From Adiantum capillus-veneris (lineage: Eukaryota > Streptophyta > Polypodiopsida > Polypodiales > Pteridaceae), in contig CM043952.1 in NCBI GenBank assembly GCA_014529385.2, positions 62,611,119 to 62,675,118 on the forward strand: DNA of 64,000 nt, in the 5' to 3' direction. Every line of letters begins with the position of its first letter. The first letter of the stretch is position 1. Below are positions 56,786 to 64,000 of the stretch, piece by piece. A model generated the notes under the pieces. That model searched no databases, had not been told where the DNA came from, and saw only the letters and a list, made by a program, of their open reading frames with translations. The translations under genes were made by a program, and so were the position numbers.

Positions 56786-57080
56786 TGTTGGAAATAGGGT
56801 TGCAAGGAAAAACACACAACTTGGAAAAGACAAAGAAGCTCAAGGTATGCAACAGAGAGTAGTATTGCTTAGTGTACAAAAATGAAAGATAAGATAGCCT
56901 TAGAGTGATGGGCGTATATACAATGCACGGGAGAAAAAACTCCTAGTGAGGGAAAAAATGCCCCAACGGTCTTGAATGTGTTCACACACATCACTACCAC
57001 ATATGCATGGTAACAAATCCCATAGGGGAGTGATGTGGTGAAAAAGAGCTGACATACAGAGTATAGGGAAGTATCGTGCC
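56786..57080 (-). repeat. 3' LTR remnant of copia J (approximate)
   Basis: Minus-strand sequence after the J polyprotein stop, ending CCCTATTTCCAACA at 56786. The inner boundary is not certain because only one copy is present. Confidence 0.4.
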
Positions 57081-57560
57081 TTAAGGACATGATCAATCCC
57101 CAAAGGGGATAAAGCCCAAATATTTGCGAAAGGCTTTGAGCTTCTCATGAGACAATGCCTTTTTGAAAAGATCTGCAAGGTTGAACTATTTAGGCACATA
57201 AGTCAAGCTGATCTCTCCTATCGGGAGTCTCTCCCTGACATAGTGATAATGCCCCTCAATGTGCTTTGTGCAAGCATGACAAATTGGGTTCCTCGCAATT
57301 GCCAATGCGCTCTGATTGTTAGTGTAGATGATGTTGGAAGTGTCCTCTCCAACACCCAAAATATCCATACGGTGTCTGAGCCATATACACAATCAACTGT
57401 AGATGTGAAGACTACCCTGTACTTAGTCATACATAGTCAATCGTAGATGTGAAGACTACCCTGTACTCAGTCATACACAGTCAATCGTAGCTGTGAAGAC
57501 TGCCATGTACTCAATCTCAAAACTACAAATGGACATAATAGGTTTGAAGGAGTACGAGCG
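57081..57560 (-). pseudogene. copia J RNase H fragment
   Basis: Minus strand: FEIEYMAVFTATIDCV (for STEAEYMA), IYTNNQSALAIARNPICHAC, TKHIEGHYHYVRERL, IGEISLTYVP, then ADLFKKALSHEKLKAFRKYLGF and a stop. This is the copia RNase H and the polyprotein end. A 44-bp triplication (57379-57510) breaks the frame. Upstream domains are missing; the LTR of K abuts at about 57545. Confidence 0.8.
57379..57510. repeat. 44-bp minisatellite, three copies, inside RNase H
   Basis: Units end at 57422, 57466 and 57510 with CTGTAC or ATGTAC. Each contains GTCAATCGTAG(A/C)TGTGAAGAC or a close variant. 44 is not a multiple of three, so each copy shifts frame. Confidence 0.9.
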
Positions 57561-57736
57561 GAAGTGTGACGCGAGAGAGAGTGCGAGAAGAAGAGCACGA
57601 CGATATGGTGAACTCGCTCTACTGTAATATGTAGAGCATAGTGAGTTCTTATTAGGTTTTAACAAAAGAATATGTGTACATACCTGGTGGCCTTCCCACT
57701 TACCTGGGCGACCACATTGGGCTTTATACCCCAACA
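57545..57736 (-). repeat. 3' LTR of copia K, truncated
   Basis: Begins on the minus strand TGTTGGGGTATAAAGCCC at 57736, right after the purine tract AAGTGGGAGG. It ends where J RNase H starts. Confidence 0.5.
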
Positions 57737-57825
57737 ACCTCCCACTTAAAGTCCAATGTGGTACTTTAAGTGTTGGAGAAGCTACTATACAAGCTAATAT
57801 ACAAGAGATGTAGAGAAGTGATGTA

Positions 57826-58741
57826 CTACCCTACACCTAACTGCTTGCGAAAATGCACAAAGCTCTCTGAGGGAAGTCCTTTTGTAAGTAGATCAGCAGG
57901 ATTTTCTGTTGTGTGAACTTTGACAAGCTGAAGTTGCTTATCCTCGAGCATTTCCCTGATGAAATGATACTTCACATCCACATGCTTTATCTTTGAGTGA
58001 TAAACTGGATTGCGAGCCAATTGCATAGCACTTTGACTATCACAATATAACACAGGCATCTCTTCTTTGATTCCCAAATTTGTTACTAGTCGATTAAGCC
58101 AAATTGATTCTTTGCATGCCTCTGATGCTGCAACATATTCAGCCTCTGTAGTAGACTGAGTAACACAATCTTGTAATCTAGAACGCCATGATACTGCTAC
58201 ACCAGCCAATGTAAAGACATACCCTGACGTAGACCTTCAGTTGTCTAAGTCACCTGCATAATCTGAGTCTGTAAAACCCTTTACACTTAGCTCCTGACTC
58301 CCATAGCATATGCGCATACTCTTTCTAGATTTCAGGTATCTCAATATTCCTTTCACTGCCTCCCAATGTTTCTTGCCTGGGTTTGACATGTATCGACTTA
58401 CTACTCCCACTGCAAATGCAATGTCTGGGCAAGTAGCAAACATTGCATACATCAAACTACCCACTGCAGACGCATATGGAATCTTATCCATTTCAGCATG
58501 TTCTTCCTCAGACACTGGAAAATCTTGTTTACTAAGTTTCATATGGTGGCAATGGAACACTCAATGCCTTTCCCTTCTCCATATTGAAACGTTGCAAAAC
58601 CTTGTCAATATACTCTGTTTGAGATGACCAAATCAACTTCTTTGATCTGTCCCTCTCAATGCGCATACCAAGTATATGACTTGCCTCACCCATGTCTTTC
58701 ATGTCAAACAATTTTTCCATCTTTGACTTCAAAGCTGGAAT
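57826..58741 (-). pseudogene. copia K reverse transcriptase (C-terminal) and RNase H
   Basis: Minus strand. 58741-58560: ALKSKMEKLFDMKDMGEASH, ILGMRIERDRSKKLIW, YIDKVLQRFNMEK. 58560-58237: PYASAVGSLMYAMFATCPDI, AVGVVSRYMSNPGKKHW, YAGDLDN. 58209-57826: AVSWRSRLQDCVTQSTTEAE, DSQSAMQLARNPVYH, HFIREMLEDKQLQLV, to the stop. Two short frame breaks (near 58560 and 58220). The upstream part is at 63412-64000; copia L inserted between IP and ALKSK, just after the catalytic YVDD. Confidence 0.9.
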
Positions 58742-59063
58742 TGTAAAGAATGAGGATGCAAGAGAGCTACACAAGACAAGCACAAAGCACACAGAGATGG
58801 AAAGCTTCTTCTTCTTCTTCACAGAAAAGAGAGTACAAAATGACTAAGTGCTAAAGCTGAAAAGTAGCACATATGTACATGCGGTCACTAAGTGTGAACT
58901 CGCTAGAAGTGTACTAGGCTGGCACTATAAGTGTAGTCCAGCTGTAGAATCACTGGCAGAGATCCTCCGTGTCGGTCACCTAACGCGCCAGTGAGTAAAT
59001 GCCGTAAGCGGCCAAGACCCGTAGTGGATGCCAGCTCAAGGTGTAGAGCTCGACATCTCAACA
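58742..59063 (-). repeat. 3' LTR of copia L
   Basis: On the minus strand begins TGTTGAGATGTCGAG and ends CATTCTTTACA. Identical to 63090-63411 except at two sites (a T/C in GAAG(T/C)GTAC and a C/T in GAAT(C/T)ACTGG). Confidence 0.97.
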
Positions 59064-62000
59064 CTCCCCCTCGAGCTCTGCATGTCGCAGAGTCCAAACA
59101 TAGTCCGGAAACGTCGAAGCTTCTCAGCTCCGAGGGCCTTGGTAAAGATATCCGCTATCTGCTCCTCTGTGCTGACGTAGACCAAGTCGATGTCGCCCGC
59201 CAACACTCGCTCTCGAACGTAGTGGTAATGGACCTCTATGTGTTTGGTCCTAGCATGGAACACTGGGTTCCTAGCCAACTGCATGCTGCTGAGGTTGTCA
59301 CAATGGATGAAAATCTGCTGGTCCACCTGCACTCCCAAGTCCTCAAGTAATGTGCGTAGCCAAGCTACCTCGCACGCCGCAACTGCTGCACCTCTGTACT
59401 CGGCCTCTGTGCTCGATAAAGCAACCGTAGGCTGCTTTTTGCTGCTCCAAGTAACAGTAGCACTCCCAAAAGAGAACATGAAGCAACTCGTAGATCTCCT
59501 ATCAACAATGCTACCTGCCCAATCTGCATCTGTATACCCATACAATGCTAATGGTGCATCAGCTGCATAGAACAATGCGTAGTCAAGAGTCCCTTGCACA
59601 TACCTAAGTGTGCGTCGTACTCCATCCAAATGTGGCTTCCTCGGAAGCTGCATGAACTGACTCTCCAAGCCTACTGTGTAGCTCAAGTCTGGCCTTGTGA
59701 TAGTCAAGTAGATTAGACTACCCACAATCTTCCTGTACATGTTGACATCCTCAACAACATCACCCTTCTCTGCACTCAGCTTTGCATTCACATCCAAGGG
59801 AATAGAAATTGGCTTACAATCAGCCATACCATACTTTGAAAACATGTCCAAAGCATACTGTCTCTGTGATAGCCATACACCCTCTGGAGTCCTGATCACC
59901 TCAATGCCAAGAAAGTAGCGCAACTCGCCTAAATCTTTCATTTCAAACTCATGTTTGAGAAGACCCTTCACATGGTCAATCTCCATAGCATTGTCACCAA
60001 CAATAATAAGGTCATCTACATATATGGTAATGACCACAATCCCCACATCACTCTCACGTACATAGAGTGAATGATCAGCATGAGCTCTCCTAAAACCAAT
60101 ACTGACAAGATACTTGGCAATCCTGTCATACCATGCTCTAGAGCCCTGCTTCAAACCATACAAAGCTTTGAGAAGTTTGCATACATAATCTGGGTAACCT
60201 GGATCGACATAACCAGGTGGCTGATCCATATACACTTCCTCTTGCAACTCACCATTCAAGAAGGCATTCTTTACATCCATTTGTTGCATAATCCATCCTC
60301 TAGATGCAGCCACTACTATGACAGCTCTCACAGTCGTCATCTTTGCCACTGGAGCAAAGGTCTCCTCATAGTCTATGCCATACGTCTGTGCATAACCCTT
60401 TGTGGCCAGCCTTGCCTTGTGACGCTCAATGTTACCATCAGCCTTATGCTTGGTTTTATACACCCATTTACAGCCAATAGCTTTCTTGCCACTTGGCAAT
60501 GGCACCAACTCCCATGTGTTGTTTGCTTCCAATGCAGCCATCTCTTCATTCATTGCATCATCCCAATGCACATTTCCAACTGCATCCTCAAAACATGTGG
60601 GCTCCACATCCTGTATCACCTTAGCCATGTAGGCTTGGTGATGCGCTAGATACCCATCATAAGTCAATTTCTGAACTGGATTTCTGACTCTATTAGATCT
60701 GCGCGGTCCTGGGTCACTCCTTTGCCCTCTAGCATCTTCTTGTACTTTCCTTACACCAGGTGTCCTGACAGCCGAAATTCCAAATTCCTCATCAAGACTT
60801 TGTTCAAAACCATCTGAATCCATGTCTATATGTGAAAAACCTGATGATGCATCAACCATAAAGGGAGGTTCATCAACCTTTTCCTTTCCTTTTCGTGATA
60901 CATTCCCTGATCCTGTTGGTGGAGTAACCTGCGTACGTAGTCTACCATTCCATGGTTTCTCAACAGAGCCACGAGAAGAGGACTCTTGTGGTCCACTCAA
61001 AACCTGTGACTGTGGCCTCACATTTTGTACAACCACATCATCTTTTACATCAGCCCCAATAGTGCCATGTGCATTACTGTACCAGCTACTCATCTCATCC
61101 AAGACTACATCTCTGCTCACTCGTAATTTTCGTGTAGTAGGATTGTAGCACCTGTACCCCTTTTGTTCAAGGGAATATCCCACAAGAATACATTTCTCTG
61201 CTTTAGGATCCAATTTCCTACGCAACTCATCTGGTACATGCACGTAAGCTATGCAGCCAAACACTTTCAAGTGTGCCAAATCAGGCTTTGTACCTGTAAA
61301 CTTTTCCTCAGGTGTTACATCATGCACTGTAGCTGTAGGTGTCCTGTTCATAATGTACACAGCTGTATTTACGGCTTCAGCCCAGAAATGATGAGGCATG
61401 TTCTTCTCATTCATCAATGCACGTGCAACCTCTGCAATGTGCCTGTTTTTCCTTTCTGCGACCCCATTCTGCTGTGGAGTATATCTGCATGTAAACTGCC
61501 TGTGTATACCATGCATTCGCAGAAAATCTGAAAAATCATTGGAGAAGTACTCTCCCCCTCCATCTGACCTCAATGTCTTGATTTGCATATCTGTCTCCTT
61601 CTCAATCATGACTTTGAAGTCTTGAAAGTGACCAAACACTTCACTTTTGTTACGCATGAAGTAGACCCATACTTTCCTTGTATGGTCATCAATGAAAGAG
61701 ACATAATACCTGCAACCATGTATACTTGCAGTATCGGTTGGACCCCAAACATCTGTGTGCACCACCTCAAGTGGCTTTTTACATACATTGCGCTCATGTG
61801 GAAATGAGCCCTTTGACTGTTTTCCAAACTGGCATGCTGCACACACTTTATGCATACCATCCACCTTGAATTTGGGCAAACCTTTTACAATCTGTTTTGA
61901 TTGCATGCTGCGCAATCTCTGCTCATTGACATGGCCAATGCGTTTGTGCCAAATGTCAACATCAGCCACAACACCTGTGCCCTGTGCAAATAATGCAGCT

Positions 62001-62986
62001 TTTACCTCAGGCATGTCTACATTCAGCGTAAACATTCTGCCCACACATTTGCCCTCTGTGATCAGCCTACAGCCATTCTGGAAATCTTCTACATAACAAC
62101 CATTTGGATTGAAGCGAACCTGCAAACCCTGCTCAACCATTTGTCCAACAGAAACAAGATTCTTTGTAATGTTTGGGACATGAAGTACATCTGCTAAGTA
62201 CTTTGATTTCCCACTCTTCGTATTTAGAGGTATGTCCCCTACATGAGCAATGGGGTGAGCTGTGTCATCTCCTGTCTGCACATAGCCTGACACATCTGGT
62301 TTTCGCATATCTCTAAACCACTCTCCACGAGACGTCATGTGATTAGAGGCACCTGAATCCACATACCAAACATCATCTTGGGTGGAATTCTCTGCAGTCA
62401 TTGTATTCATTACATGCTGCATAACAAACATGCGCTCGTTTTTGCTGTCATCTGCATCTCTGCTAGTAGATGCACAGTTGCCCTGTTCTCTCTTTCTACT
62501 TGCTTTTCCCTTTGGACAATCACGTGACATGTGACCTCTTTCACCACAAGTCCAACATTCTCTACTATCTGGAGTATGTTGCTGCCTGCTTGATCCTGCA
62601 CCACGACCTCTTTGACTCCCCCTGCCTTGAGACTGGTTTCCCCTGCCACCTGTATTGTTTTGATTTGATTGACCTTCCAGAAATTGGCCCCTGCAACCCC
62701 GTGGGCCTCGACCACGACCTCTACCTCTACCTCTGTTGGAGTTAGAATAGAAGGCCTGTTCAGAATTATTTCTGCCATGAGAAGAAGATGTGTCAAGGTT
62801 CTTCTCCTCAAGAATAAGCATAGAAATCAAATCTTGGAACACGGGGATGTCGTCTCTTGTATTCATGGAAGACCTAAAATGTACATACTCATCTCCTAGA
62901 CCATCCAAGCATGCACGGACAATGTCATCGTCTTCCACTGAGACTTTAATAGATCCAAGAGCCTCAATGATACTCTTGATCTTCAA
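59036..62986 (-). CDS. copia L polyprotein (gag remnant, PR, IN, RT, RNase H)
   Basis: 1316 codons uninterrupted. Residues 1-65: end of the gag (UBN2-type) domain. A Gly/Arg-rich stretch follows, then zinc knuckle CWTCGERGHMSRDC at 144-157. Protease has DSGASNHM (Asp210). Integrase has HKRIGHVNEQ..CAACQ, then DVWGPTDTAS, RSDGGGEYFSN and QQNGVAERKNRH. RT has KWVYKTKHKADG, QQMDVKNAFLNGEL, YGLKQGSRAWYD and YVDDLIIVG. RNase H has YTDADWAGS, SSTEAEYRG, HCDNLSSMQLARNP. The stop lies 28 bp inside the 3' LTR. No ATG is in frame upstream; the frame runs open to a TAG beside the PBS, so the normal gag N-terminus is deleted. PR, IN, RT and RH look intact. Confidence 0.95.
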   Translation of the reverse strand: MKIKSIIEALGSIKVSVEDDDIVRACLDGLGDEYVHFRSSMNTRDDIPVFQDLISMLILEEKNLDTSSSHGRNNSEQAFYSNSNRGRGRGRGRGPRGCRGQFLEGQSNQNNTGGRGNQSQGRGSQRGRGAGSSRQQHTPDSRECWTCGERGHMSRDCPKGKASRKREQGNCASTSRDADDSKNERMFVMQHVMNTMTAENSTQDDVWYVDSGASNHMTSRGEWFRDMRKPDVSGYVQTGDDTAHPIAHVGDIPLNTKSGKSKYLADVLHVPNITKNLVSVGQMVEQGLQVRFNPNGCYVEDFQNGCRLITEGKCVGRMFTLNVDMPEVKAALFAQGTGVVADVDIWHKRIGHVNEQRLRSMQSKQIVKGLPKFKVDGMHKVCAACQFGKQSKGSFPHERNVCKKPLEVVHTDVWGPTDTASIHGCRYYVSFIDDHTRKVWVYFMRNKSEVFGHFQDFKVMIEKETDMQIKTLRSDGGGEYFSNDFSDFLRMHGIHRQFTCRYTPQQNGVAERKNRHIAEVARALMNEKNMPHHFWAEAVNTAVYIMNRTPTATVHDVTPEEKFTGTKPDLAHLKVFGCIAYVHVPDELRRKLDPKAEKCILVGYSLEQKGYRCYNPTTRKLRVSRDVVLDEMSSWYSNAHGTIGADVKDDVVVQNVRPQSQVLSGPQESSSRGSVEKPWNGRLRTQVTPPTGSGNVSRKGKEKVDEPPFMVDASSGFSHIDMDSDGFEQSLDEEFGISAVRTPGVRKVQEDARGQRSDPGPRRSNRVRNPVQKLTYDGYLAHHQAYMAKVIQDVEPTCFEDAVGNVHWDDAMNEEMAALEANNTWELVPLPSGKKAIGCKWVYKTKHKADGNIERHKARLATKGYAQTYGIDYEETFAPVAKMTTVRAVIVVAASRGWIMQQMDVKNAFLNGELQEEVYMDQPPGYVDPGYPDYVCKLLKALYGLKQGSRAWYDRIAKYLVSIGFRRAHADHSLYVRESDVGIVVITIYVDDLIIVGDNAMEIDHVKGLLKHEFEMKDLGELRYFLGIEVIRTPEGVWLSQRQYALDMFSKYGMADCKPISIPLDVNAKLSAEKGDVVEDVNMYRKIVGSLIYLTITRPDLSYTVGLESQFMQLPRKPHLDGVRRTLRYVQGTLDYALFYAADAPLALYGYTDADWAGSIVDRRSTSCFMFSFGSATVTWSSKKQPTVALSSTEAEYRGAAVAACEVAWLRTLLEDLGVQVDQQIFIHCDNLSSMQLARNPVFHARTKHIEVHYHYVRERVLAGDIDLVYVSTEEQIADIFTKALGAEKLRRFRTMFGLCDMQSSRGSVEMSSSTP
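59064..59078 (-). other. polypurine tract of copia L
   Basis: Minus strand GAGCTCGAGGGGGAG directly before the 3' LTR; it also codes for part of the polyprotein end. Confidence 0.85.
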
Positions 62987-63077
62987 GGCATAATCATTGA
63001 TTGAGAGGTTGTTCCTCTTAACCTGAACGAAGGGATTGTGATGCTCTTGCTCTCTTAGCCTCTCTTGCCCGCACTAG

Positions 63078-63089
63078 GCTCTGATACCA
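63078..63089 (-). promoter_or_regulatory. primer-binding site, initiator-Met tRNA type (L)
   Basis: Minus strand TGGTATCAGAGC immediately after the 5' LTR end. Confidence 0.95.
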
Positions 63090-63411
63090 TGTAAAGAATG
63101 AGGATGCAAGAGAGCTACACAAGACAAGCACAAAGCACACAGAGATGGAAAGCTTCTTCTTCTTCTTCACAGAAAAGAGAGTACAAAATGACTAAGTGCT
63201 AAAGCTGAAAAGTAGCACATATGTACATGCGGTCACTAAGTGTGAACTCGCTAGAAGCGTACTAGGCTGGCACTATAAGTGTAGTCCAGCTGTAGAATTA
63301 CTGGCAGAGATCCTCCGTGTCGGTCACCTAACGCGCCAGTGAGTAAATGCCGTAAGCGGCCAAGACCCGTAGTGGATGCCAGCTCAAGGTGTAGAGCTCG
63401 ACATCTCAACA
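63090..63411 (-). repeat. 5' LTR of copia L
   Basis: 322 bp; see the 3' LTR. Flanked at 63412 by the TSD GGAAT. Confidence 0.97.
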
Positions 63412-64000
63412 GGAATTTCTTCCAAGTGCTTGCCAGCAATCAACATGTCATCCACATACAAAAATAAGGATCATCCAACTGCCATCCTTAGCCTTCTTTG
63501 TATATAGACAGTGATCGAACTCACTACGTTTGTAGCCTTGAGAAAGCATAAACTTGTGGAACTTATGGTACCATGCCCTCGGTGATTGTTTTAAGCCATA
63601 AAGACTCTTTAACAAAACTGGCATACCAAATCTTTCTTGCCTTTCTCAACAAACCCTTCTGGCTGCTGCATGTAAATTTCCACATCTAAATCACCATGCA
63701 AGAACGCTGTCTTGACATCCATTTGGTGCAACACCGAATCTAATATGGAAACCAATGCAAGAAAGCATCTCAATGTAGTCATCTTGACCACCGGAGAGAA
63801 GACTTCATCAAAGTCAATGCCTTGTTCTTGCTTAAAGCCCTTGTCAACAAGCCTTGCTTTGTACTTTGGCTGACTATCATGAGCGGTGATCTTATACCTG
63901 TAAACCCATTTACAAGGTAGAGCCTTTTTGCCTTGTGGTAATTTAACTAGCTTCCATGTCTGGTTTTTATGCAGAGCTGTCATCTCTGACTGCATGGCCA
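63412..64000 (-). pseudogene. copia K reverse transcriptase, N-terminal part
   Basis: Minus strand, cut by the window end. 63995-63609 is open: MTALHKNQTWKLVKLPQGKK, CKWVYRYKITAHD, DFDEVFSPVVKMTTLR, HQMDVKTAFLHGDL. Then in other frames AWYHKFHKFMLSQGY, HCLYTKK, and LFLYVDDMLIAGKHLEEIP, which carries the catalytic Asp pair and ends exactly at the copia L insertion. Frameshifts near 63608 and 63480. Confidence 0.9.

Larger units (their letters stand above)
58742..63411 (-). mobile_element. young Ty1/copia element L
   Basis: 4670 bp, 322-bp LTRs with two differences, initiator-Met PBS, purine tract and exact TSD GGAAT (58737-58741 and 63412-63416). One long polyprotein frame. The near-identical LTRs make it the youngest insertion in the window. 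Part of gag is missing. Confidence 0.95.

Overview
The window looks like repeat-rich intergenic DNA of a land plant. It holds no intact host gene, rRNA or tRNA. Plant origin is inferred from the element types: a Ty3 chromovirus primed by initiator-Met tRNA, Ty3 non-chromoviral elements primed by a tRNA-Asp-type site, Ty1/copia elements, a MULE with a SWIM zinc finger, and a decayed PPR-like fragment. The amino-methyltransferase-like gene inside the MULE might suggest a seed-free plant, but the species cannot be fixed from sequence alone.

Layout. 1-2505 (minus): 3' part of a Ty3 element (A). 2506-3599: leader-type DNA with four ~22-bp palindromes at ~285-bp steps (H). 3600-23863 (minus): gag region of an old Ty3 element (D), cut in three by two insertions. 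The first is a complete 7.47-kb MULE (4983-12455; 57-bp imperfect TIRs, 9-bp TSD) carrying a leftward MuDR-type transposase and a rightward, multi-exon, beta-class DNA amino-methyltransferase-like gene. The second is a 9.26-kb chromovirus (C, 13586-22845) with 1.7-kb LTRs. 24453-40730 (plus): a large Ty3 element (E, same family as A) with LTR, PBS, palindromic leader, gag, degenerate protease, RT, RNase H, two tandem HHCC modules, integrase, and a second protease with an intact DTG fused after integrase. Its 3' tail is interrupted by a ~2.3-kb solo-LTR-like insertion (36321-40223), itself carrying a 1.57-kb solo LTR of family C. 40731-54723 (plus): element G, with the same palindrome as E, split by a complete non-autonomous LTR element F (43373-52718). 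54724-56785: unassigned DNA and a decayed PPR-like stretch. 56786-64000 (minus): copia remnants J and K, with a young copia L (58742-63411; LTRs differ at 2 of 322 positions, TSD GGAAT) inserted in K just after the RT catalytic YVDD.

Two signals stand out. First, the methyltransferase-like gene lies between the MULE's TIRs and is divergent from the transposase, so it is element cargo. Second, three leader families carry dispersed palindromes of one fixed geometry (9-bp arm, 4-nt centre, 9-bp arm) with different arms and mostly CGCG-derived centres. They lie between PBS and gag, where retroelement RNA dimerisation and packaging signals act. Most coding regions are decayed, many through C-to-T or G-to-A stops, as expected of methylated silent elements.
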